DNA of 64,000 nt from JBFAPK01 sp040676675 (GTDB lineage: Bacteria > Actinomycetota > Actinomycetes > Mycobacteriales > Micromonosporaceae): the NCBI RefSeq assembly GCF_040676675.1, contig NZ_JBFAPK010000046.1, positions 6,253 through 70,252 on the forward strand, read 5' to 3'. Of the stretch, positions 16,348-25,159 are shown piece by piece. Every line of letters begins with the position of its first letter. Position 1 is the first letter of the stretch. Under the pieces are notes generated by a model. That model did no database searches, had not been told where the DNA came from, and saw only the letters and a list, made by a program, of their open reading frames with translations. A program made the translations under genes and the position numbers.

Positions 16348-19300
16348 ATGCGGTACCGGATCCTCGGTCGGTTGACCGTCTGGAACGGCCGGGAGTGGAC
16401 CCAGATCAGCGCCTCCCGATGGCGCTCGCTCCTGGCGTACCTGCTGGTCAACGCCAACCGGTTCGTCCCCGCCGAGCGCCTCGTCGCCGAGCTCTGGGGC
16501 GACCGGCCGCCCGATTCGGCGGCCAAGTCCCTACAGGTGTACGTGTACCGGCTGCGGCGCGCGCTGGGCGACCCGCCGGCGCGGCTGCTCACCCGACCCA
16601 GCGGGTACGAGTTGAGCGTCGCCCCGGGCGAGGTCGACGCCGACCGCTTCACCGAGCTGATCGGCCGGGGCCGGCAGGCGCTGGCCCAGGGAAGCACCGA
16701 CGAGGCGCTGCGTACGCTCGTCGAGGCGCTGGCGCTGTGGCGCGGTGACCCGCTGGCGGACGTACCGTCGACCGCGACCGTGGCCGCGGAGGCCGAACGG
16801 CTCGCCGAGCACCGCCTCGCCGCCTGGGAGAGCCTGGCCGACGCGAAGCTCGCCGCCGGCCGGCACGCCGAACTGGTCGCCGAGCTGCGGGCGCTGGTCG
16901 CCGAGGAACCGCTGCGCGAGCCGCTGTGGGCGAAGCTGATGACGGCGCTGCACCGGTCCGGCCGGCGCTCCGACGCGCTGGCCGCGTACGCGTCGGCCCA
17001 CCGGGTGCTCGTGGACGAGTTGGGTGTGCCGCCCGGCGTCGAGTTGCAGCAGACGTACCAGGGCATCCTCACCGACGACGGGCCCGGGCCGGTACCGGAG
17101 GGCCCGCCGGCCGAGCCGTGGGCCCCGGCGTACCAGCTGCCGGCCCGGCTGCCGGACTTCGTCGGCCGCACCGCCGAGGTCGAGCGGGTGCGCCGGCTGC
17201 TCGCCGGACCGCCCGACGCGGACGGTACGCCGGCGGCCCGCACCGTGGTCGTCGCCGGCACGCCGGGCGTCGGCAAGACGGCGTTCGCCGTGTACGCGGG
17301 GCATCTGCTGCGCGACGCGTTCCCCGACGGCCAGCTCTTCGCCGAGCTGCGCGGCGCCGACAACCGGCCGGCCGAGCCGGAGGAGGTGCTCGCGTCGCTG
17401 CTCAAGTCGCTCGGGATCACCGGCGCGGAGCTGCCGGAGGGGTTGGCGGAGCGGTCCCGGCGGTACCGGGCGGAGCTGGCCGGGCGCCGAACCCTGGTGG
17501 TGCTCGACAACGCCAGCCACGAGCGTCAGGTACGCCCGCTGCTGCCCGGCAGCGGTACGAGCGCGGTCCTGGTGACCAGCCGCAACGCCCTGGCCGGGCT
17601 GGAGGCGGCGGCCCGCGTGGACCTCGACGTGCTGCCGGACGCGGAGGCGTTGGCCCTGCTCGCGGCGGCGGTCGGCGACGACCGGGCGCGGCGCGAGCCG
17701 GAGGCCGTCGGTCGCCTGATCCGGCTCTGCGGCAACCTGCCGCTGGCGCTGCGGATCGCCGGCGCCCGGCTGTCGACCCGGCGCTACCTGTCGGCCACCC
17801 GGCTGGCCGAGACGCTCGACGACGAGCGGCGCCGCCTCGACGAGCTGCGCGCCGGCGACCTGGAGGTACGGTCCAGCGTCGCGCTCAGCTACGACGCGCT
17901 GGACCCACCGGCCCGGCGGGCGCTGCGGCTGCTCGGGATGCTCAACACGCTGGTGGTGCCGGAGTGGGTGGTCGGCGCGCTGCTCGGCTGCGGACACCAG
18001 GAGGCGGAGCGGATCACCGACGCGCTGGTCGACGACAACCTGCTGGAGTTCGACTCGACCGGGGCGGCCGGCGAGCCGCGCTACCGGCTGCACGACCTGG
18101 TCCGCCTCTTCGCGCGGGAACGCGACACGGCCGAGGAGACGGCGGCGTCGCGTACCGCCGCGCTGACCCGGGTCTGCGAGGCGTACGCGGCGATGGCCCG
18201 GCGCGCGGACGCCGGCCTCGCCGACGGCTTCCTCGGTTCCATTCCGGCGGCGGAGCCGGCCTGGCTGCCGCGCGCGGCCGACGTCGAGCGGCTGCTGGCC
18301 ACGCCGCTGCGGTGGCTGGAGAGCGAACGCTCCACCCTCTGCGCCCTGGTCCGCCAGGCCGCCTCGGCCGGGCTGGCCGGCGTGGCCTGGCGGTTGGCGG
18401 CCTCGCTGGCCACCTACTTCGAGATCGCCGCCCACTTCGACGACTGGCGGGACACGCACGAGGTGGCGCTCGCCGCGGCGCACGGGGCCGGCGACCGGCT
18501 CGGCGTCGCCGTGATGTACCGCAACCTGGGCGAGCTGGACACCGTCGTGGACCGCTACGACCAGGCCGGTACCGAGTTCGAGGCGGCGCTGCGGGCGTAC
18601 CGCGAGGCCGGGCAGCCCGGCGAGAGCGCGGCCTCCGGCCTCGGCGTGCTGCGCCGGTTGCAGGGCCGGCACGAGGAGGCGAGCGACTGGCTGGAGCGTT
18701 CGATCGGCGGGGCGCGCGCCAGCGGCAACATCCGCGCCGAGGCGTACGCCCAGCGCGCGCTGGTCAGCGTGTACCTGGAGCGCGGCGAGATCGAGCTGGC
18801 CGAGTGGTCGGCCGGGCACGCGCTGGCGTTGACGGACCGGATCGGGTACCGCAACGGTGAGGCGGCCACCCTGCGCTCGCTCGGCCTGGTGCGGCTGGCC
18901 GCGGGCCGGCTCGCCGAGGCGCGCGAGGAGTTGGAGCGGGCCGGTGCGCTGGCCGCCGAGGTCGGCGACCAGGCCGGCGAGGTGCACGGACGGCAGTGGC
19001 TCGCCCACGTCGTCGACCTCGGCGGCGACCCGGAACTCGCCGAGGCGCTGCTCGACGAGTGCCTGTCGGCGTACCGCCGCCTGGGCGAGCCGTTCGGCGA
19101 GGCGTTGACGCTGCGTACCCTGGCCGACCTGTACCTGCACTCGGGACGGACCGCGGCGGCGACGGCGGCCGTTGACCGGTCGCTGTCGACCTGGCGCCGG
19201 GTGCACAGCCCGTACTGGACCTCGCGCTCGCTCGACCTGGCCGCGACCGTGGCCGAGGCGGACGGCCGTCCCGAGGTGGCCCGGCAGGCCAGGGGCGAGG

Positions 19301-19461
19301 CGGCGGCGCTGCGCCAGGCGATGGGCCTTCCCGCGGACCTGCGGCCGGGCCTGCTCAACGGTAGGGAGATCGGCGGGCATCTGCACCGGCCGGCGGAGCG
19401 GCGCGCCCCGGCGGCCGAGACGGTGGGCGGCCGGACCGCGCTGCCGGCCGGCGCGGGCTGA
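16348..19461 (+). CDS. AfsR/SARP-family regulator with NB-ARC ATPase and TPR repeats
   Basis: The 1037-residue protein has three parts. Residues 1-90 are an OmpR-like winged helix (ISASRWRSLLAYLLVNANRFVPAERLVAELWG) and 95-245 a bacterial transcriptional activation domain, together the SARP module. A STAND ATPase follows with Walker A GTPGVGKT (304-311), LVVLDNAS and the GNLPLALRIAGARL motif. Residues about 690-1010 are TPR-like repeats. AfsR-type proteins activate secondary-metabolite promoters by binding direct repeats next to the -35 region, using nucleotide binding as a switch. GGAGG precedes the ATG at 16348. It is divergent from the LuxR pair and lies upstream of the diterpene genes, which are possible targets. 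Confidence 0.92.
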   Translation: MRYRILGRLTVWNGREWTQISASRWRSLLAYLLVNANRFVPAERLVAELWGDRPPDSAAKSLQVYVYRLRRALGDPPARLLTRPSGYELSVAPGEVDADRFTELIGRGRQALAQGSTDEALRTLVEALALWRGDPLADVPSTATVAAEAERLAEHRLAAWESLADAKLAAGRHAELVAELRALVAEEPLREPLWAKLMTALHRSGRRSDALAAYASAHRVLVDELGVPPGVELQQTYQGILTDDGPGPVPEGPPAEPWAPAYQLPARLPDFVGRTAEVERVRRLLAGPPDADGTPAARTVVVAGTPGVGKTAFAVYAGHLLRDAFPDGQLFAELRGADNRPAEPEEVLASLLKSLGITGAELPEGLAERSRRYRAELAGRRTLVVLDNASHERQVRPLLPGSGTSAVLVTSRNALAGLEAAARVDLDVLPDAEALALLAAAVGDDRARREPEAVGRLIRLCGNLPLALRIAGARLSTRRYLSATRLAETLDDERRRLDELRAGDLEVRSSVALSYDALDPPARRALRLLGMLNTLVVPEWVVGALLGCGHQEAERITDALVDDNLLEFDSTGAAGEPRYRLHDLVRLFARERDTAEETAASRTAALTRVCEAYAAMARRADAGLADGFLGSIPAAEPAWLPRAADVERLLATPLRWLESERSTLCALVRQAASAGLAGVAWRLAASLATYFEIAAHFDDWRDTHEVALAAAHGAGDRLGVAVMYRNLGELDTVVDRYDQAGTEFEAALRAYREAGQPGESAASGLGVLRRLQGRHEEASDWLERSIGGARASGNIRAEAYAQRALVSVYLERGEIELAEWSAGHALALTDRIGYRNGEAATLRSLGLVRLAAGRLAEAREELERAGALAAEVGDQAGEVHGRQWLAHVVDLGGDPELAEALLDECLSAYRRLGEPFGEALTLRTLADLYLHSGRTAAATAAVDRSLSTWRRVHSPYWTSRSLDLAATVAEADGRPEVARQARGEAAALRQAMGLPADLRPGLLNGREIGGHLHRPAERRAPAAETVGGRTALPAGAG

Positions 19462-19480
19462 CGCCGCGCCCGTGGGGGGT

Positions 19481-19499
19481 GGGGCGGCGCATCCGCCCC
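19481..19499 (+). terminator. hairpin after the first SARP gene
   Basis: GGGGCGG (19481-19487) pairs with CCGCCCC (19493-19499) around CGCAT, 20 bases after the SARP stop codon. Confidence 0.45.
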
Positions 19500-19560
19500 G
19501 GCACCTAAAGTAAAGCCGGGCAACGGTTTCCTGTGCGGTAGGAGATGCGGTGGGCGGTCG

Positions 19561-20850
19561 ATGAGCAATTTGATCTATGGTGTCGATCCCCACGCGGTGG
19601 ACACCGTGGCGGAGTTCGTGGCCCAGTTGCGCCTGGTACGGGAGCGTTCCGGGCTGAGCTACCGGCAGATCGCCCGCCGCGCCGAGCAGGCCGGCCACGT
19701 CCTGCCCGCGAGCACGCTGGCCACGATGCTGTCCCGGACCACGCTGCCGCGCGAGGACCTGGTGGTCGCGCTGCTCACGGCCTGCGGCGGCGAGCCCGAG
19801 GTGGTGGCGCAGTGGCTCGTGGTACGCCGCCGGCTCGCGTGGACCGAGCCACAGTGGACGCCTACGGCTCCCCCGCCGGGCGAGCCCCCGCCGGCCGCTC
19901 CCCCGGGCCCGTCCGGCGGCTCGCCACCGGAAACCGGGGACGGCTCGCGAGTGGAGGCCCCGAACAGCGCTCGGCCCGAGGCCCCGACACGGCCGGACAC
20001 CCCGAACGGCTCGCGTCCGGAGACGCCGGTCGCGGACGGCGGCGCGGCGGCGGGCACGGTCGAGAACGGACAGACCGGGCCCGCGCCCGTCGGGACCGGA
20101 CACGCCCCCGGCACGGAACCGGCGGAACCGGCTGGACCAGCGCAGACAGCAGGACCGGCGCAGACAGCGGGACCGGCGCGGACAGCGGGACCGGCGCAGA
20201 CAGCGGGACCGGCGGGACCGGCGGCGCCGGCCGGGCCGGAGCCACGCCGAGCGCGCCCGCGCCGTACCACCGTCGCGCTGGTCGCCGCCGGTCTGGTCGC
20301 GGTCCTGGCCGTCGCGGCCGCGGCCGTGACCTGGCTGGGTGACGACCGGTCGGCGGAGCCCGGACCGGGCGGGGTGACCCCGACGACGGGCGGAGCACCG
20401 CCGCCCGGGCCGTACCGGATCCGGCTGGCGCACTCGGACCTCTGCCTCTCCGAGCGCTCCGACAGCGACGACGGGCACCTCTACCAGGCGAGCTGCGCGA
20501 CCGCGATCCCGGAGATGACGCTGACCGTGCTGAGCGGGGGCGTCTACCAGATCCACACCTTCCATCCCGTGTTCAAGGAGGGGTGCACCGGGGTGGAGTC
20601 CGCCGCCACCGAGGTGAACGCGCCGCTGGCCGACGACTACTGCGGCGAGGCGGACGCGCACGACTTCCGGCTGGAGCCGGTCGCCGAGTCCGCCGGCGGG
20701 TTCCGCATCCTCGCCGTCCACAGCGGACTCTGTCTGGGCGTACCGTCGGCGGCCACGGCCCAGTGGCAGCCGGTGCTGCAGCTGACCTGCTCCCCCACCA
20801 ACGCCGGCCAGGTCTTCCACTTCGACCCGCGCGCCGAGGTCAGCAGATGA
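19561..20850 (+). CDS. membrane protein with N-terminal HTH and extracytoplasmic trefoil-like domain
   Basis: The 429-residue protein starts with a cytoplasmic XRE-like HTH region (residues 18-75, LRLVRERSGLSYRQIARRAEQ). A long Pro/Ala/Gly linker follows (100-230) with four copies of a GPAQTA-type hexapeptide. RRARPRR and a single transmembrane helix (237-259) give an N-in topology. The C-terminal part (275-429) has Cys pairs and segments such as YRIRLAHSDLCLSE and FRILAVHSGLCLGVPS, which look like ricin-type beta-trefoil subdomains, possibly ligand-binding. The layout suggests a membrane-anchored one-component sensor, though HTH domains on such proteins may serve other roles. It begins 99 bases after the SARP gene. 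Confidence 0.8.
   Translation: MSNLIYGVDPHAVDTVAEFVAQLRLVRERSGLSYRQIARRAEQAGHVLPASTLATMLSRTTLPREDLVVALLTACGGEPEVVAQWLVVRRRLAWTEPQWTPTAPPPGEPPPAAPPGPSGGSPPETGDGSRVEAPNSARPEAPTRPDTPNGSRPETPVADGGAAAGTVENGQTGPAPVGTGHAPGTEPAEPAGPAQTAGPAQTAGPARTAGPAQTAGPAGPAAPAGPEPRRARPRRTTVALVAAGLVAVLAVAAAAVTWLGDDRSAEPGPGGVTPTTGGAPPPGPYRIRLAHSDLCLSERSDSDDGHLYQASCATAIPEMTLTVLSGGVYQIHTFHPVFKEGCTGVESAATEVNAPLADDYCGEADAHDFRLEPVAESAGGFRILAVHSGLCLGVPSAATAQWQPVLQLTCSPTNAGQVFHFDPRAEVSR
20134..20223 (+). repeat. 18-base minisatellite inside the HTH-membrane gene
   Basis: Four consecutive 18-base units close to GGACCGGCGCAGACAGCG (20134-20205) and a fifth degraded unit encode the repeated GPAQTA linker. Units differ by one or two bases. 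Because 18 is a multiple of three, copy-number change would alter linker length without shifting the frame. Confidence 0.85.
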
Positions 20851-20907
20851 CGCCTACCCGCCGGTAGCAGCACCCGCCCCGTCCCCAGAGCACACCCCGG
20901 GAAAACG

Positions 20908-20937
20908 TGACATTTCCATGACTCGGTGATCTAGCTT
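20908..20937 (+). promoter_or_regulatory. candidate promoter of the diterpene operon
   Basis: TGACAT (20908-20913) and TAGCTT (20932-20937) are separated by 18 bases in an AT-enriched stretch of the 218-base gap before the P450 gene. Neither hexamer is perfect. Confidence 0.35.
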
Positions 20938-20957
20938 TCGCTGGCACAGAGTGAAAA

Positions 20958-20970
20958 GATCGTCACGATC
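20958..20970. promoter_or_regulatory. GATCGT-C-ACGATC inverted repeat before the P450 gene
   Basis: GATCGT (20958-20963) and ACGATC (20965-20970) are perfect inverted half-sites one base apart. They lie about 20 bases downstream of the candidate -10 box and about 100 bases upstream of the P450 start, a position suited to repression. Confidence 0.35.
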
Positions 20971-21068
20971 ACCGAGCGAACCGGCCCTGCTACTCGTCGG
21001 GGACACCTCGTCCGACGGGGCGTGGAGTTCGGGGCGGGTTGGGGAAGGAGACGTGGCAGAGGTGTGCG

Positions 21069-22448
21069 ATGTCTGAAACGTTGTCCGCCGAGTCCGGCAA
21101 GGTCATGTCAGTTCCCGCCCGTCGGGCGCTCCCCCAGCTGATCCGCGATCCATACCAGACCTTCGTCGACCTCGCGAACCGGTCCGGCGGCGACCTCGTC
21201 CGCATCGACCTCGGCTTTTTCCGCACCTATCTGGTGACCCAGCCGGCGCACGTGCAGCACGTGTTACGGGACAACGCCGGCAACTACACCCGGGACGGCG
21301 GCAGCATGCTCTGGCGGTCGGTGCGCCGGGCCACCGGCGACGGCATCCTGGGCGAGGGGCCGGTATGGTCGACCAGCCGGCAGATCCTGCAACCGCTCTT
21401 CACCCCGAAGCGCATCGAGGCCCTGGTCGAGGGGATGGCCACGGCGATCGACGAGGCCGTCGCCGAACTGGACGAGCCGGCCCGGGCCGGCCGCGCCGTG
21501 GACATCGCCGCCGAGCTCTCCCGGATCGTGTGCCACGCGGTCACCCGGGTCTTCTTCGCCGACAAGATCTCCGTGCCCGACGCGGTACGAGTGGTCCGCT
21601 TCCAGGACACCCTGGTCACGTCGCTGCGTACCCGGCTGCTGCTGCCGTTCGTACCCGACGCGGTTCCGGTGCCCGGCGACCGCGCGTTCCGCGAGGCGCT
21701 GGCGGCCATCGACGACATCCTGATGCCGGTGGTCCGGTCGGCCCACCGCCAGCCGGGCGACGGCGACGACGTCATCTCCACCCTCGGTCGGGCGCGGACG
21801 CCGGACGGGCGGCCCCTCGACGAACGGCGGATACGGGACGACCTGGTGGCCATGTTCGCCGTCGCCACCGAGACCACGTACGCCGTGCTCACCTGGCTCT
21901 GGCCCATCCTCGAGGCGCACCCGGAGGTGTCGCGCCGGCTGTACGAGGAGATCGACCGGGTCGTCGGGAACGGTCCGGTCGGCGCGCCGCAGCTCGCCGA
22001 ACTCACCTACACCCGGATGGTCCTCGACGAGCTGCTCCGGCTCTACCCGCCGGGCTGGTTGCTGCCCCGACGGGTGATGGCGGACGACGTGCTGGGCGGG
22101 GTACCGGTCAAGGCGGGCGCCACGGTCATCCTCAGCCCGTACGCCACCCAGCGGCTCGCCACCCTCTGGGACCGTCCGGAGACCTTCGACCCCGAGCGGT
22201 TCGCCGCCGACCGGGCACGGCGGACCCACCGCTATGCCTACTACCCGTTCGGCGGCGGCCCGCACCAGTGCCTCGGTCAGCACCTCTTCTTCCTGGAGGC
22301 CCGGCTCATCCTGGCCACCCTGCTGAGCCGGTTCCGGTTCCGGCTGCGCGACTCCCGGATGCCCGCGCCCAAGGTCGCCGCCTCGCTGCGGCCGCTTGAG
22401 CGGGTCGAGCTGACACTCCTGCCCGTCCAGCGGGCCGTTCCGTCCTGA
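21069..22448 (+). CDS. cytochrome P450 of the diterpene operon
   Basis: The 459-residue soluble P450 has the heme loop FGGGPHQCLG with Cys401 as axial ligand, the K-helix ELLR (in LDELLRLYPPG), and the conserved PERF motif (FDPERF). The I-helix reads MFAVATETTYA where most family members have an A-G-x-(D/E)-T pattern. Val and Ala replace the first two positions, which may affect oxygen activation, although the E-T-T is retained. It resembles the fatty-acid/terpenoid-oxidising CYP lineages. The ATG at 21069 follows AGAGGTG. Twelve bases separate it from the terpene synthase gene, so it probably oxidises the diterpene made by the next two genes. Confidence 0.92.
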   Translation: MSETLSAESGKVMSVPARRALPQLIRDPYQTFVDLANRSGGDLVRIDLGFFRTYLVTQPAHVQHVLRDNAGNYTRDGGSMLWRSVRRATGDGILGEGPVWSTSRQILQPLFTPKRIEALVEGMATAIDEAVAELDEPARAGRAVDIAAELSRIVCHAVTRVFFADKISVPDAVRVVRFQDTLVTSLRTRLLLPFVPDAVPVPGDRAFREALAAIDDILMPVVRSAHRQPGDGDDVISTLGRARTPDGRPLDERRIRDDLVAMFAVATETTYAVLTWLWPILEAHPEVSRRLYEEIDRVVGNGPVGAPQLAELTYTRMVLDELLRLYPPGWLLPRRVMADDVLGGVPVKAGATVILSPYATQRLATLWDRPETFDPERFAADRARRTHRYAYYPFGGGPHQCLGQHLFFLEARLILATLLSRFRFRLRDSRMPAPKVAASLRPLERVELTLLPVQRAVPS

Positions 22449-22460
22449 GCGAGGAGCAGC

Positions 22461-23354
22461 GTGCACCCCACTACCAGCCTCGACCCGATGCTGTCCGCCG
22501 CGGCGCACGGTCGGATCTGTGCGACGGCGGCCACCACCCAGCGCGGCCTGAGCGCTCTCGCCGGTCGGTACCCCGAGCTCTTCCCGGCGCCTCCCTTCGA
22601 CCCGACGCTGCTCCACAGCCTCGCGCTCGCCACCGCGTTCCTGTCCCCGGACATGTCCACCGACCGGCTCGGCGTCGCGAGCCGCTCCGGTCTGCTGGTA
22701 TTCGCGCTGGACTGGCAGTTCGACCACGTCGCGAAGACCGCGGCCGAGGTCGAGGAGCTGGCCGCCGCCTGCCTGCTGGTGGCGCAGGGCGGCGAGCCGC
22801 AGCCGGGCGACCCGGTCGCACCGTTCCTCGCCTCGCTCCGCGACGAACTCGCCGCGGCGCCCGCCTTCGCGTCGACCCGACACCTCTGGCTGACGGAGCT
22901 GCGGCTGATGCTCGCCGCGATGACACAGGAGTGGTACTGGCGGCCGGCGAACAGCGGAGAGGCCGCGCCCCCGAGCCTCGACACGTACCTCGACAACGCG
23001 GCCAGTGCCGGTTCCTCCCTCATCAACGTCGCCCACTGGATCGTCGGCGCCGAGCCGGGCGAGTTCGACGAACCCGCCGACCTGGTCGACGCCAGCCGCT
23101 CGGTCCAGCGCGCGCTGCGCCTGCTCAACGACCTGGCCACCTACGAACGTGATCTGCGGTCCGGCGACGTCAACGCGCTGCGCGTGGCCGGACGCGACGA
23201 GGTGATGGCACGGCTCGACGAGGTGACCGAGGAGTCCCGTGACCGGTTACGTCGGCTCACGGACCGGTTCCCCGAGCAGGCCGATTACCTGAACCGTCAG
23301 CTGGGATTCACGGGCGGCTTCTACCGGGTCGGCGATTTCTGGGACAGCAAGTGA
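22461..23354 (+). CDS. class I terpene synthase
   Basis: The 297-residue all-alpha protein has the two metal-binding sites of class I terpene synthases. One is an Asp-rich segment on helix D, DWQFDHV (Asp84 and Asp88). The other is an NSE-type motif, NDLATYERD (Asn223, Thr227, Asp231), where Asp replaces the usual final Glu. The C-terminal FTGGFYRVGDFW may cap the active site. It should ionise the diphosphate of the copalyl-type product made by the next gene and set the final skeleton. The GTG at 22461 follows GAGGAG. It overlaps the class II cyclase gene by four bases (GTGA), showing tight co-translation. The product cannot be predicted. Confidence 0.85.
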   Translation: MHPTTSLDPMLSAAAHGRICATAATTQRGLSALAGRYPELFPAPPFDPTLLHSLALATAFLSPDMSTDRLGVASRSGLLVFALDWQFDHVAKTAAEVEELAAACLLVAQGGEPQPGDPVAPFLASLRDELAAAPAFASTRHLWLTELRLMLAAMTQEWYWRPANSGEAAPPSLDTYLDNAASAGSSLINVAHWIVGAEPGEFDEPADLVDASRSVQRALRLLNDLATYERDLRSGDVNALRVAGRDEVMARLDEVTEESRDRLRRLTDRFPEQADYLNRQLGFTGGFYRVGDFWDSK

Positions 23355-24982
23355 CCGTCAAAGGTGAGATCGGTGGCGCGTCGATCGGCGCGACGGGTGC
23401 CGACGAGTTCGGCATCGCGGTCCGCGACCTGCTCAACGAGCTGGTGCTCGAGCCCTGGGGACAGAGTTCGCCATCCGTCTACGAGACCGGACGACTCGTC
23501 ACCATCGCCCCCTGGCTGACCGGGCACGCGGAGCGGATCGAGTATCTGTTGGCGACGCAGCGCCGGGACGGCGGCTGGGGCGCTCCTGGGGGATACGCCC
23601 TCGTTCCGACGCTGAGCGCGACCGAGGCCCTGCTCGCCTGCCTGCGCCGCGGCAGGCCCGGCGAGGCCGGCATGGGCACCTTCCGGCTCGTGGCGGCGGC
23701 CGAACGCGGCCTACAACTGCTGTTCGACCTGCTCGCGGACCGTACCCTGGCCATACCCGACATGCCGGCGATCGATCTCACGGTGCCGGGCCTGGTGGCG
23801 GCCGTGAACGAGCATCTCGACGCGGTCGGCGCGCATGCGGGGCCGGTCCTGGTAGCCGGCCGGCAGAGCCGACGACTGACCCTACCGCCCGCCGTGGACG
23901 GTCGGCGGCTCACCGCCATCCGTGGTGCCCTCGCAACGGGCGTCCGGGTTCCGGAGAAGCTGTGGCACGCGTTGGAAGTCGTGGGTGACCTGGCCCGGGA
24001 GGCGCGCGGCGTCACCCTCGTGCCGCCCGGCACCATCGGTGGCTCGCCGGCCGCCACCGCCGCCTGGCTCGGCGGCCCCCGGCCGGACAGCCACGGCCAG
24101 CCCGCGCTCACCTATCTGCGGGAGGCCGTGCGGCGGCACTCGGGTCCGGTGCCCTGCGCCACGCCACTCACCGTCTTCGAGCGTGCCTGGGTGCTCGGCG
24201 CGCTGGCCCGGGCCGGGATCGATCTCACCGTTCCGCCGGAACTGGTCCAGTCCCTGCGGGCGGCCGGGACCGCCGGCGGGACCGCGGCCGGGCCGGGGCT
24301 GCCGGCGGACGCGGACACCACCTCGGTCGCGCTGTACGCGATGGGACGGCTCGGCATGTCGGTCGAACCGGCGAGCCTGTGGCCCTTCGATACGGGGACC
24401 CACTTCAGCACCTGGCCGGGCGAGGACGGCTACTCCATCACCACGAACGCCCACGTGCTGGACGCCCTCGGCCAGTACGCGAGCCGGGAGCCCGGCGCCG
24501 CGCCGCGATACCGGGCCGCGGCAGCGCGGCTCTCCGCCTGGCTGTCGGAGCATCAGGACGCCGACGGCGCGTGGTGGGACCGCTGGCACGCGTCGCCGTA
24601 CTACGCCACGTCCTGCTGCGTGCTCGCACTGCACGACTACGGGGACGGGCCCGCGGCGGACCGGGCGGTCGGCCGGGCGGTCGACTGGGTGGTCGCCACC
24701 CAGCGGAGCGACGGCTCGTGGGGGCGTTGGGGCGGCACGACCGAGGAGACCGCGTACGCGCTCCAGGTGCTCCTCACCGCGGACCCGCCGACCCGTCCCG
24801 GAGCCGTCCACGCCGCGGTCGCCGGTCTCGCGTATTTGGAGGCCAGCGCCGGGAAGCAGCTCGACCCGCCGCTCTGGCACGACAAGGATCTCTACCGGCC
24901 GACGGCGATAGTCCGTTCCGCCGTGCTGAGCGTACTCGCGCGGGCGAGACGTCAACTCGGCGTGGTTCCGCCCACCAAATAA
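23351..24982 (+). CDS. class II (type B) diterpene cyclase
   Basis: The 543-residue protein has the beta-gamma alpha/alpha-barrel pattern with QW-like repeats (TQRRDGGWG near residue 70 and TQRSDGSWGRWGG near the C-terminus). The catalytic acid motif is LPADADTTSVAL, with Asp320 and Asp322. This is a DXDT-T variant of the canonical DXDD. From memory, bacterial halimadienyl-type type B cyclases also carry DXDTT, so activity is likely. It protonates the terminal alkene of geranylgeranyl diphosphate and leaves the diphosphate for the class I partner. No GGPP synthase is in the window. The GTG start overlaps the upstream stop by four bases. Confidence 0.87.
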   Translation: MTVKGEIGGASIGATGADEFGIAVRDLLNELVLEPWGQSSPSVYETGRLVTIAPWLTGHAERIEYLLATQRRDGGWGAPGGYALVPTLSATEALLACLRRGRPGEAGMGTFRLVAAAERGLQLLFDLLADRTLAIPDMPAIDLTVPGLVAAVNEHLDAVGAHAGPVLVAGRQSRRLTLPPAVDGRRLTAIRGALATGVRVPEKLWHALEVVGDLAREARGVTLVPPGTIGGSPAATAAWLGGPRPDSHGQPALTYLREAVRRHSGPVPCATPLTVFERAWVLGALARAGIDLTVPPELVQSLRAAGTAGGTAAGPGLPADADTTSVALYAMGRLGMSVEPASLWPFDTGTHFSTWPGEDGYSITTNAHVLDALGQYASREPGAAPRYRAAAARLSAWLSEHQDADGAWWDRWHASPYYATSCCVLALHDYGDGPAADRAVGRAVDWVVATQRSDGSWGRWGGTTEETAYALQVLLTADPPTRPGAVHAAVAGLAYLEASAGKQLDPPLWHDKDLYRPTAIVRSAVLSVLARARRQLGVVPPTK

Positions 24983-25025
24983 CTCATAAGCGATAAGCCG
25001 CGGGATAGCGGTTGATCAGGCAAAC

Positions 25026-25054
25026 TTGAGGGACTCTTCGGACACTGCTAGCGT
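25026..25054 (+). promoter_or_regulatory. promoter of the conservon
   Basis: TTGAGG (25026-25031) and TAGCGT (25049-25054) are separated by exactly 17 bases. They lie about 105 bases upstream of the sensor gene in a comparatively AT-rich gap, indicating that the conservon can be transcribed apart from the diterpene genes. Confidence 0.55.
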
Positions 25055-25159
25055 GCCCCGATGTCTGCCCGCTCGGGTCGCCTAACGGCGCGTCGATCGA
25101 CGACACCCGAGGGACAAAGTTGTTGACAGTCGTTTGCAGGTCCGGCGTGGGACGGTGTG

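Noticed and set aside
20134..20223. 18-base repeats considered as a CRISPR or regulatory iteron array
   Set aside because: They are in frame inside a coding sequence and encode a regular GPAQTA linker.
16531..20820. 1429-codon minus-strand frame opposite the SARP and HTH-membrane genes
   Set aside because: It spans two unrelated plus-strand genes and is Arg/Gln/Pro-rich.
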